The notes under the pieces are model-generated. The model saw nothing but the letters and a program-made list of their open reading frames with translations. It made no database searches and was not told the DNA's origin. DNA of 64,000 bases from NCBI RefSeq assembly GCF_002994745.2, contig NC_037090.1, forward strand, positions 26,401,501 through 26,465,500, written 5' to 3'. This DNA is from Rosa chinensis (lineage: Eukaryota; Streptophyta; Magnoliopsida; Rosales; Rosaceae). The position numbers and the translations under genes were made by a program. Of the stretch, positions 1-10,023 are shown piece after piece (position 1 is the stretch's first letter; the number at the start of each line of letters is the position of its first letter).

Positions 1-534
1 TGCCAAACGGACGGAGATGAGAGAAAATTAATGAATACTTTAATATGAATTAGTGTCTCCATAGAGCTAGATCGCTGGCTTGATTCCGTATTATTTGGTG
101 ATAAATATGGAGACCATTTTAGGAATAGGATGCATACCGCCATACCTTGAAATTTTAATATTTGAATAAATTTATGTGATTCTTCTTTTATTTTCTTTGT
201 AGCTGTGATTTTTTATTCGACTCTAAAATTATATGAAGGGAATCCGTCTTCTCTTTAGTTATATAGTCTTGTTCATCTACTCGATAAATTCAATGCTCAA
301 TTGTGTTATGGTTGTCATTGGATCTAAATTATAGGGTGACAAATTTACCTAAATTTTTATAGTTTATATATTAAAGATCGATATTAAAAAAGAAGACGAT
401 AAGAGATGAAGATGTGCGCATGTGGTTGCGGCAGGAACATGAGTCTTGTGGAAAAGTCCTGTGGCTGTATCTTACTTTGCTGGACAATATAGACTTTCAC
501 TTCGAAATAATTTACATCTCAGTTCCCTTGTAAT
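1..534. other. AT-rich upstream flank of the NLR gene
   Basis: No coding potential or repeat boundary could be recognised. The stretch lies 5' of the resistance gene and presumably contains its promoter and 5' UTR, but I could not pick a convincing TATA box. Confidence 0.4.
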
Positions 535-592
535 AAGATAGTTCATCATCTATTCTAAAAAAAAAAAAAAAAAAAAAAGATAGTTCATCATC
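535..592 (+). mobile_element. 26-bp poly(A) micro-insertion with 16-bp TSD
   Basis: The 16-mer AAGATAGTTCATCATC occurs at 535-550 and again at 577-592. Between the copies is only TATTCT followed by about 20 A. This is the signature of target-primed reverse transcription: a long direct duplication flanking a poly(A)-ended insert, here truncated to almost nothing but the tail. It lies 56 bp before the NLR start codon, so probably in the 5' UTR or core promoter. Confidence 0.7.
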
Positions 593-647
593 CATCTGCA
601 ACTTGAATCTGGTTTGAGTTGCTTTCCTTTTGGCGATAGAAGAGAAT

Positions 648-3600
648 ATGGCTGAGGCTGTTGTTTCTTTTCTAGTGGAAAGAGTTGGTGACTACATCAT
701 TCAAGAAGGCAGACCCTTGTTCGGAGTTGGCAATCAAGTTAGGCGTGCACACAGAGACCTAGTATTCATCAAGGGCTTCCTCAAAGATGCAGACGCAAAG
801 CAACGAGACAGTGAGGCAATACGCACTTTTGTTGCCCAAATTAGAGATGCTGCTTATGATTTGGAGGATGTCATTGAAGCTTTTGTCTTGAAGGTGGATT
901 CCAGGAGGAAAGGAGGTATAAAGAATTTTTTGAAGAGGTTGGGGTGCATCTTCGTTGAAGGAGTTCGCCGTTACAAGATTGGGTCAGAAATTGGGGTAAT
1001 TACTATCACGATTTCTGATTTGAAGCAGGACTTGCAAACTTATGGTATCAAGGAGATGAGGGATTCCTCTACTTCCCTCCAATTGTGTGAAGCACAACAA
1101 CTACTGAGGCGAACTTACACTCATGTTATTGATCGTAATGTGGTCGGGCTAGAGGATTCTGTCCATGAATTGGTTGGGCATTTGGTGAAGGAAGAGCATC
1201 GCCACCGAGTTGTTTCTATCATTGGGATGGGCGGATCTGGGAAAACAACTATTGCTAAACAAGTTTATCATCACAAAGGGGTAACAGACCATTTTGATTG
1301 TTTGGCTTGGGTTTGTATATCTCAACAATATCAAGTCAGGGATGTCTTGGAGAGGATTTATGTCAAACTTCTTTGCCCCACAAAAGAGGAGAGGGATGAA
1401 ATTGCAAAATTGAAGGATGACGAAATACCAGGGAGGCTTTCTCGTCTCCAAAATGAAAAAAAATGTTTGATTGTCCTTGATGACATTTGGAAAAGAGAGA
1501 CCTGGGACTTTTTGAAGGCTGCATTTGAATGCCATGAAGACTCAAAGAGCAGAATACTACTTACGACTCGCAATGAACAAGTAGCTTCGCATGCCGATGA
1601 TAACGGTTTTCACTACCGACCTCCACCACTGAATGAGTCTGAGAGTTGGAAGCTGTTTGAGAAGATTGCAATGAGTGGAAGGAAAGCTGGAATAGGTAAT
1701 TTCTCGATTCTCCACCCAACTAGATCCATCCTTTATCCGTTTATCGTTCGTTTTCATGTTTATTTATCAAAACTACAATATGCATTGAATCAATAAATGG
1801 AAAAAAAAAATTTCCATGCTTCTGGTACTCCCGGCTTTCTATAAATTCATATCTAAAGAAGTTTTTATTTTTTATGACACATATATCATATTTTTCTAAA
1901 ATTATAGTCTGAAAATGTCTTGTGGAAGATGCTTGAATACATTCAAGGACTCTAGTGGACTTGGAGATTTCCTTATGTCAACTCAAAAAAATAAAATAAA
2001 AAATAAAAATAAGCAAACACTATTTTTTTTTTAAGAAACTGGAATTCATTGAAAAATGATCAAAGATTACAAGAGGACGGAACAACTAGCCATCCTTAAT
2101 TCTAAAAGTAGGCCCTTATATCAGCCTGGTTACATTCCAGCAGCCATAATGACAACTGATCAGACCAAGTACAAGCAGTGGCGTATCCAGGATCTGAATA
2201 TGGGGTGGGCTGGATTTAAGTGCATAAAAATTTTGCAAGCTCGTAAATATTTTTTCTTTTGAGGTTTGGAACCCAGTGCTGAAACCCCTTAAATTAAAAG
2301 TTACGAGTATAAACTTGTTGTAAAATAATAAAAACTAACTAAATCGTACCCTTCGAGGCCCACTCATTTCAAACTCAGTAATCACATAATCATTGTCAAT
2401 ACTCAATACCATCAACAAATTCTTTTCCAATGTTGAGAACCATCAAATCATCAAGAAAGTCATCTTCCATCTTATTTCTAAGTTTATTTTTGATGATGTT
2501 CATAGCCGAAAATGCTCTCTCTGTTGTTGTTGTAGAAACTGGCAGAGTCAACACAAGACAAATCAATCTATAAATCATAAGAAACAATGCTGACTTTCTT
2601 GATTCAACTAACCGCCGACACAAATCAGACACAGAAGTTGTCTTAGCAAATCTTAGATCCCGCTGAATATATATTAGACAAAAATAACAAAAACACCAGA
2701 TTATAACTTATAACCAAAACAAAAACAACAAAAAACTAAAACTAAACAACTGAAGCAAGTGAACAATATTTATATAAACAGCCTAATATTCTAAATTTCT
2801 AATGACCAAAAGAATGGACACCAGGACATGGCATATTGGCATATATAAAGACCTCCCTACGCCAGTAGAAATCTACCAAGGCAACCACATATAATATTGC
2901 ATATTTCAAACATTCATATTTAATATTGCAAGCTTCCAATAGCCACCGCAAACCAACTAATATACTAATTATCATTTATCAATAGCCCATCCGCCATCCC
3001 TATCACATATTTCAAACATTCATGGATCCACAGATTCTGGGGCAATACCTATACTTGGGGCTCTTTCTCCTTGATTCTGGGTTGGGCTATAGCCCAACCA
3101 GCCCTGTGACTGGTTACGCCCCTGATTACAAGTTTTACGCTGCCTAATAACATAACTTGCAAGTTCATGGGCAACTCTATTACATTCTCTTGGGATATAG
3201 CCACAAAAGATTGTACTAAGACGCCGCATCAGTAGTTTGATCACTTCCACCAGGTGCACGTCAATTGCAAGGTTCTCCTCATCTGTTTGAATTGCTTGTA
3301 TTATTGCTTGAGCATCCGATTCAAGTTCCAAAGCAAACACTATATCTTCGTCATATAAACATCCAAAATTTATAATTTTGATATTAATAAATAGTAGTCA
3401 TTCCTTAAAAAAAAAAAAAAATAGTACTCATGACCTTGAAAAAAAATATCCAAGTTACTCCTAATGGTAGGTACTATTGCAGTGTCAAGTTCGTTGAGCA
3501 TTGGACTCCCAAGTACAATGTTAATATGTTATACTATACGAATGCATACGAAGTTTTGGCCTTTTAATTAAAACGGTACAACTTTATATATCTATTGCAA

Positions 3601-3817
3601 TATGAAGTTTTGTCAATATACATTGAAACAATAAATACAAAAACCATTGCCTTCCGTGCATCTGGTACTCCCGACCTTCTGTAGATTCATATCTAAAGTT
3701 CTAAATTTTTTTGACACATATACCATATATATTCTTCTGAAATTAAAGTCTGAAAAAATAGTATATATTCCTATTTCTATCTTAGAAGATGCTTGAATAT
3801 ATACAAAGACTCTAGTG

Positions 3818-3860
<43 letters not shown>

Positions 3861-5831
3861 GTAGTGTCAAGTTCGTTGAACATTAGACTCCCAATATGCC
3901 CATTTACACAATGTAATACTATGTGAATGCATGAGAAGTTTGGTCCCTTAATTAAAACAATAGAACTTTATATATTTATTGCTAATTTGTTTTTTCTTTC
4001 TTTTTGCTATTTAAAAAAATAATATTTAGATGCTGAAGTTTACACGAAGATGGAAGAATTAGGAAAAGAGATGGTTCAACATTGTAGGGGTCTGCCACTA
4101 GCTGTCATTGTACTTGCTGGACTTCTTGCCAGGAAAAACACAATTAAAGATTGGGAAACCATACAAGAAAATGTTGGTGTGTACATAAGTAGAGGCTTTG
4201 GCCGCCGGGAAGAAGAACATGCATATGCATCATGGGTGTTGGCGTTGAGTTATGATGACTTGCCATATCACTTAAAACCCTGTTTCCTATATTTAGGACA
4301 TTTTCCCGAGGATCATGAGATCCGGATGAAGAGTTTGACAAGACTATGGATTGCAGAAGGTTTTATTTCTTTGACAAAACAAAGGCAAAGTTCAGGGGAA
4401 ACAATGGAGGATGTGGCATACAATTGGTTGAATGAGTTGGTAGAAAGGTGTGTGATTCAAGTAGGAGAGAGAAGTTCAACTTTTGAGAATATTAAAACTT
4501 GCCGGATGCATGATCTTTTGAGAGATTTGTGTTTGAGAAAGGCGGAAGAGGAAAATTTTCTCCAAGTTGTCAAAGGTTCTCAAAAAAATGAGGCAATGCA
4601 TCCAGTTTCTTCTTCTTCTTCCATGGTAACCTATGCATCACCAATGGGTAAGATTCGAAGACTTGCCGTCTACTTGGATGAGAATGATGATAAATTGGTA
4701 CCCTCACTTAGGGAAAGAGGTGGGCACCTTAGGTCCTTGTTATATATTGGCCCCAATGATTTTCGTTGGTTTCCTAAAAGGAAAGAATTAATACCTTCCA
4801 AGTTCAAGGATTTCAAATTACTCAGAGCGTTGATGATTGAAGGTATGCATGATGGAGAAGTAAAAATAAAGCTGCCTAGAGAAATTGGAAACATGGTCCA
4901 CTTGAGGTTTCTGAGTCTAAGGAGAAGTAATATAAAATCGTTTCCTCCGTTTCTAGGAAACTTGATTTGTTTGCAGACGCTTGATTTTTTTGTTAGAGAT
5001 GACTACATGTTTATCCCAAATGTGATATGCAAGATGAATAAATTGAGACATTTATACCTTCCATGGAGGTACAGGGCTAGAGGTAAACTGCAGCTATCTG
5101 CTCTCGGTGATTTACAAACTTTAAATTATGTTTCGAGTAGATATTGTGATTTGAATGATCTTGCTAAACTAGGCAATCTAAGGAAACTGAGAATAAGATT
5201 GTCATCTAGCCAATCGAAAAATCTGGAGAAAATCTTGGATGCGGCAGGCTGCGTGCTCAATGGTATTCGGTCCCTGCGGTTGGTCAACCATGTTGGAATG
5301 AAAAGCGGTGCAGAGGTTAGTCAAATAGTTGCAAGGTGCAGTCAAATATACAAGTTGAAGCTATGGGGCCCCACACTAGAACTACCGAAAGAGTTCCACT
5401 CCTATTCAAACCTCACCAAGTTACTTTTGTCCGATTGTGCTCTCAAGGACGACCAAATGGCCATACTAGAGAAGCTGCCCAACCTGAAAAGTCTTGATCT
5501 GTGCGATAATGTGTTTGAGGAAAATACAAAAGTATTGGTTTTCTCTGCTGGAAGCTTTCCTCGTCTTCAGTTTCTTGAGCTTTATGCTTTGAAAGGAATA
5601 ACAGAGTGGAGGGTGGAGGAAGGAGCCATGCCTTGTCTCTGCAAATTGATCATTGATTATTGCAGAGAATTGAGTACGGTTCCAAATGGGCTGAGACACC
5701 TTACTACACTCAAGGATTTGAAGATTGAGCATATGCCTAAACCATTCTGTAGTAAGCTTGAGGAAGGAGGAGAAGACTTCCATGAAGTCCAACACATCCC
5801 TTCCCTTATACTCCAGATTCCGAGGGATTAA
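648..5831 (+). CDS. CC-NB-LRR disease resistance protein (RPP13/Rx_N type), two exons
   Basis: Intracellular immune receptor of the plant CNL class. Exon 1 is 648-1695 and exon 2 is 4030-5831; the donor (ATAG|GTAAT) and acceptor (ATTTAG|ATGC) restore frame across a split Asp codon, giving 949 residues. I start at the ATG at 648 (MAEAVVSFL); upstream in-frame codons lack ATG. Visible domains: Rx_N coiled coil with an LEDVIE (EDVID-type) motif near residue 72; P-loop GMGGSGKTT 193-201; kinase-2 LIVLDDIW 274-281; RNBS-B LLTTRN near 305; GLPLAV 370-375; RNBS-D CFLYLGHFPED near 434; MHD 509-511 (CRMHDLLRDLC); then LRRs to the C-terminus. All key NB-ARC motifs are present and the spliced frame is open, so it looks functional. 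The intron falls between RNBS-C and GLPLA and is bloated by transposons. Effector specificity cannot be read from sequence. Confidence 0.9.
2168..3132. mobile_element. hAT element with imperfect 8-bp TSD, nested in the LINE
   Basis: Flanking octamers AGTACAAG (2168-2175) and ATTACAAG (3125-3132) differ at one position. The ends form short inverted repeats: CAGTGGCGTATCCAG at the left and, in reverse complement, CAGGGGCGTAACCAG at the right. At 949 bp it is an internally deleted, non-autonomous copy, but it keeps the transposase dimerisation region. Confidence 0.75.
2396..2632 (-). pseudogene. hAT transposase C-terminal dimerisation domain fragment
   Basis: The minus-strand frame contains SALFLMIYRLICLVLTLPV followed by TTTERAFSAMNIIKNKLRNK, the hallmark of the hAT C-terminal dimerisation region found in plant TTF-type/zf-MYM hAT proteins. 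The DDE catalytic core and zinc finger are absent, so it cannot encode an active transposase. It ends soon after the conserved block (NIGKEFVDGIEY). Confidence 0.8.
3125..3330 (-). pseudogene. LINE RNase H domain fragment
   Basis: The translation ELESDAQAIIQAI, later YIPRECNRVAHELASYVIR, matches the C-terminal half of the RNase H-like (RVT_3) domain of plant non-LTR retrotransposons (ESDA..., R..N.VAH.LA). It begins abruptly at the LINE's 5' truncation point, which coincides with the target-site duplication. The reading frame continues leftward into the later hAT insertion by chance. Confidence 0.7.
3820..3858. repeat. (TA)n microsatellite in the NLR intron
   Basis: An uninterrupted run of about 18 TA dinucleotides sits between the duplicated intron blocks. 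Confidence 0.9.
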
Positions 5832-5840
5832 AAGGTACAC

Positions 5841-6383
5841 ATTGATTAGTTTTATTCCAATCTGAACAATTCTTAGGTTCACCCCTAGGGTGAATGAGCA
5901 TATTCACCCCTATTGTCGATTAACATACTTTTATTTAATAAATTTATAATCCAATGGTCCATATCTTAAATTAACCTTTAAAGATCATCTCTGTAAAAAA
6001 TTAAGCGAATCAGAAATCGTTTAATTATCTAATTGAATCAAACAAATAGATGGTTCTAACAACACTTACCACTATTATGATGAACCGTCCATGTATTTCA
6101 TATAAATGAATAACTGAAAGGTCTTCAATTTGATTGATTTTTTACAAAGCTAATCTTTGTATTACGTTATACAACATGGATGGTTGGATTAGAAAATTAT
6201 AAAGTTATTATGCGTTAATCGACAATGGGGGTGAATATGCTCATTCACCCTAGGGGTGAACCTAAGAATTGTTCTTCCAATCTCCGTAATGGCACAGTGA
6301 TATTATCACAATAGAATGGACTTGTATTTATGGCACCTACCTAATTGATTAGTTTTATTCCAATCTCCGTAATGGCACAGTGA
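5841..6383 (+). repeat. 83-bp direct duplication after the NLR stop codon, split by a MITE
   Basis: The motif ATTGATTAGTTTTATTCC occurs at 5841 and again at 6344, and CCGTAATGGCACAGTGA at about 6284 and 6367. Subtracting the MITE and its duplicated 9-bp target leaves a period of about 83 bp. The MITE therefore landed inside the first copy of an existing tandem duplication. Confidence 0.7.
5855..6283. mobile_element. Mutator-like MITE with ~60-bp TIRs and 9-bp TSD (copy 1)
   Basis: The element occupies 5864-6274 (411 bp). Its ends are long near-perfect inverted repeats beginning GAACAATTCTTAGGTTC. Flanking 9-mers TTCCAATCT at 5855-5863 and 6275-6283 are identical, and 9 bp is the usual duplication of Mutator-like elements. 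There is no coding capacity. It lies 32 bp past the NLR stop codon, so it is almost certainly inside the 3' UTR. A second copy is at 19859-20268. Confidence 0.85.
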
Positions 6384-6386
6384 CCA

Positions 6387-7826
6387 TGCTTGTACCAGCA
6401 CGTATACTTGCATTTGGCATTACCATCTTATTACTCTTCCTTTCATTATTTCTAAAATATATATATTTTTTAAGAATTACAGATTAGGCTCAACAAAATA
6501 TCCAAATCAACTGTGATTGTGCTTTCTCATCTGGCATGATTATCGAAAATCAATGTATAATTTTTTTTTTAATACATCAATGTATGATTCTTACAATTTT
6601 TTAATTTAGTATAAGTTATGTTTTTCTCTTCTATCTAGCTTTACTCACTTTTTGTTAAAGATCGTAGTGTTACATCTTGAATGGAACCATGTTTTCAAAA
6701 TATCTTTAATTACTTATCCATCGGTGTTTTTTTAGTTTATTTAAGATTATTGATTTGAATATATCTTAATTATCCATAGTTTTGACTTTTGAGATACTTT
6801 ATATGAGTCGATATATAATGTCTAGCTTTAGAGTTTTGACTTTTGATATTGAAAAATGGAAATTGTTTCATGGTTCAACAACGTATAATTTTATCCATCA
6901 AAATGACTATACAAAATGAACAAAGCCTAGCCGGCCTCTCGTCCATGAGTAAGACGATTTTCTCAAGTTGTACTATAGCTAGTATAAATTTACGAGCTCA
7001 TATTGGGTTTATGATGACAACATTTTGTTTTGCAGCTTCTGTTTGAGGAAAATCCCCTGCATTCAAACATATCTATCAAAATGGCTATACAAATTTATCA
7101 GGTTCTGCTTGTCATTGTAAGAAAGATGGATGATTTTGACAGAGCAACTTCAAGATCTATGGGGATTAATTAAAGGCAAACCAAGTGAGCTGACAAGACG
7201 GTTCGATGGTTCCCATGAGTTCAGAACTGGAAAGTTTTTCTACCAGTTGTGGTGCTATTGAATAAATTGAAATCAATGTGCACCTTTGTTAGAAATGTTT
7301 TTCTTATATTTTCTCTTGGATTGCTGTTTTTGTGTGCTTCCTATTTAGACTTGTTCCACTAGTTAATGTGCAAGACATTGAGAGGTTTATGTTGTTGCCT
7401 AGTTGGATATATGATTGTCGTCTGATATAAAATGCCTATGGCTTTTATTGTTTCCTTCTAAGCTCTAACGCTTAATCCAAATCCTTATTGGAATGGTTGT
7501 TTGTAATTGTTTGAACATAGGAGGCATCACTGTTAGTCCAACAATAGTTTAGTTATTACTAGCAAGATAGCCCGGGCGATGCTACGAGTGTATCATCCAC
7601 ATTATTCAATTCAACATTATTGATTATTCAATTTACAAACATTAGTTACACCATATAAGTGCGTCATACATACTGATCACCAATATCTATTCTTCTGATA
7701 TGATAGACATGTCAATCTTGGAAAAAGTGAAGGCCTTTCAAAGTTGCTATGACGAAAAGTGCACATTTCCTGAAAAGTTCCATTGAGCAACAGGCTGCTA
7801 GTGCTCTATTTTTGTGTAAATAAGAG
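6387..7826. other. AT-rich intergenic DNA, no gene recognised
   Basis: Only short frames in AT-rich sequence. No protein family, terminal repeat or target duplication could be recognised. Confidence 0.4.
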
Positions 7827-8500
7827 TTATAAACCCATTTGAAGTCGATATGAAAAACAAAACCCCAACACAAAACTAAAGACATGATGCATTATGTGTT
7901 TGAGCCCAAAAGTAATTTTGGCAAGATCCTTTAGTGGATTTAGCACAGCGGGCCGATACCTGCGGCCCAAAAATAAGCCTGCTTGGATTTGGGTTACAGC
8001 TTCGCCCATTCCATAATCCATAAGGAAAACGAAACCTTATTGGAGTCAAGTAGCAGAGATTGAATAGGAAACTTCAATCAATAATCCTTCTATAGCAAGG
8101 AACAGTCAAAGCCCTAGGTATAAATACTAGGGTTCAAGGACAGAAGAAGGACCTCTCTCAAATCAATCAATCCCAGCGATTATAAAGCCTCTCCGGAGCA
8201 AACCTTCAACCTCGTTGAAACCCGGTGACCGCGCGCCAGTCCTAGTCTCTCCAAGAGCCGACTGTCAGCATCACCAGATCAACCCGGCGACCGCGCTTCC
8301 AGTCCTAGTCTCCCCTTGAGCCGACTGCCAGTGCTACTGCCACCGATACAACCCAGCGAAGCAAGGGTAACGCCCTCGCAACCCAGCGAAGCTAAAGTCA
8401 CACTTTAGCAAAACCCGTGCTTTCTCCAAACTTCCCAGTGATTGCTCTGCTCAGCCTTCAACGTTGAGTATCGATTCGGTGACGCGAAGAGATCACAACC
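7827..8500 (+). mobile_element. Possible solo LTR or retroelement leader remnant
   Basis: A TATA box (TATAAATA at 8119-8126) is followed by a C-rich leader with repeated phrases (AACCCGGTGACCGCGC / AACCCGGCGACCGCGC at about 8218 and 8283; AACCCAGCGAAGC at about 8350 and 8379). A U3-R-U5-like layout without downstream coding is typical of a degraded plant LTR. No matching second LTR or TSD was found, so a host promoter is an alternative. Confidence 0.3.
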
Positions 8501-9665
8501 AAAGTCGTTATCTTGTTGAGTGTCTCGATTTGACCATACTTTATGGCCAAAAACAACCCAATTTTGTCTGACGAAGTTAAACTTAAATCAAGTGTTCTCC
8601 TAACTCTTGAGAGTGAAGAAAGATAAAGTTTGCAAGCAGTGGTGTACTTGTGATGAGGGCAGGGACAGAACCAGGATTGTAAACGAAGGTGGGCTAGCTG
8701 AATCAAACTAAGTTCTGTGTTTGAAGGAAAAAACAAATTCACTAATCAAAGTTCTGTGCTTGGAGGAAAAAATAAATTCACAAATTAGTTTTATGACTTT
8801 TAATTGGAAAAATGACAAAATTTGAGAATTCATTTATTTTGCTTTGGTATGATAAAGAAGTCTATCTTAGATGAACCGGAAAGAACTAAATACACAAGGA
8901 AAGAAAAAACTAAGAAAAGAATCACAGAAGAGAACTAGAGAAGAATAGAAGAAAGGGAATTAGAGATGAGAGAGAGGAAAAGACCTTTAGGGAATATTAG
9001 CGAAAGACTATTCTATAACCTATACCCTGCATATATTTCTCTCAATGCTCATCCTCACCACTAAGTGATGACTAAGGGTAGCAAGACATCCTCCATACTG
9101 GCCCATACCCTAGAGCCCAACAACTCAATTTTGAGCTCAGGCCCCAAGGCTCAAGCCCAAATCTGAGCAAAGGAAGCAGAAGCTCAAGCCTGCTTCTGCC
9201 AAGCCGCCTCCATGCTTTGCGGCGGCCTGCCTTTCCAGCAACCCATCAAGTCCAGGTCTGTAAGTGTTGCTACCCCGGTCTGCCTTTCCCCTCTGTACGC
9301 CGGAAGGAAAAAACCGCTGCCCGCCGACGCTTGACAACACCCCTCCCTCTGACGGTACTTCTCAACCCATTAAGGTCGAGTCGATTATTTAACAAAAAAA
9401 AATAATTGTTAACTAACTATTTCTTTCAGCATGCACCTTGTGAACTTTTTATATACTCATGTATAAAAGAATCAACTTTTTCAGCAATACAGGCAATCAA
9501 GCTGCATCTTTGAAGACAACCAACACCAATCCTATTTGAAGTCGAGCTTATAGCCGTGTTCTATTTTTAAGCATGCAGATCTTCAGTGCAAACCCGATTA
9601 AGAATTTAACATAAATACCATAGAACAAAAAGATAACTTGAATCCTCTGCTTGAAGTTACCAAAC
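8501..9665. other. Intergenic DNA with an orphan hAT-like end
   Basis: From 8660 the sequence CAGGGACAGAACCAGGATTG followed by a GGTGGGCTAG stretch resembles the start of the hAT in the NLR intron (CAGTGGCGTATCCAGGATC, then GGTGGGCTGG). I found no partner end or TSD, so only a remnant is suggested. Nothing else is recognised. Confidence 0.25.
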
Positions 9666-9718
9666 CCAATATGAATCCTTTTTTTTTTTTTTGGTGTCTG
9701 AAATCCAATATGAATCCT
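9666..9718 (-). mobile_element. 25-bp poly(T) micro-insertion with 14-bp TSD
   Basis: CCAATATGAATCCT is present at 9666-9679 and 9705-9718. The 25 bp between is T13 followed by GGTGTCTGAAAT, i.e. a poly(A)-ended insert read on the minus strand. It is a LINE-type insertion truncated to its last dozen bases. Confidence 0.7.
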
Positions 9719-10023
9719 GAGAAACTTTGTACAAAAAATCTTATATTCTAAATAACGAACAATTATATTCTAGGTAAAGAACAGCTTCCTATTCCATATA
9801 TTATTGGAGGCCGGTTTCCAGAAATTAGGCTTCTAGGTGTATCAATTCTTTCTGTTCCCAACCATCGATCCCTTCCATAACATTAGACATCTGGTTTACT
9901 GATTCATTTCCCTTCCTCATCCACTATTTTCTTTGTTTACGAGGTATATACGCGTTCTTCAAATCAATCCAGCCAGAATAGTTGCTCCAAAAATATGAAA
10001 ATAAAAAGTGGAGTTTAATGAAA

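Larger units (their letters stand above)
2011..3343 (-). mobile_element. 5'-truncated LINE (non-LTR retrotransposon) in the NLR intron
   Basis: The 13-mer AAGCAAACACTAT flanks the insert at 2011-2023 and 3331-3343. The insert (2024-3330) starts with a run of T, which is the poly(A) tail read on the minus strand, and its far end encodes an RNase H fragment. It was split later by a hAT element at 2176-3124. Without that, only about 0.36 kb of LINE 3' end is left. Confidence 0.75.
1816..3985. repeat. Direct duplication of native intron sequence in the NLR intron
   Basis: A block at about 1816-1960 (beginning with a CTGGTACTCCCG motif) recurs, diverged, at about 3648-3812. A second block at about 3479-3601 (AGTGTCAAGTTCGTTGA) recurs at about 3861-3985. 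The order is Y, LINE, X, Y, X, which fits one tandem duplication of an intron segment with the LINE inserted in the first copy. Confidence 0.65.

Noticed and set aside
630..647. Six extra N-terminal codons of the NLR
   Set aside because: The first codon is TTG. The ATG at 648 gives the usual CNL start (MAEAVVSFL).
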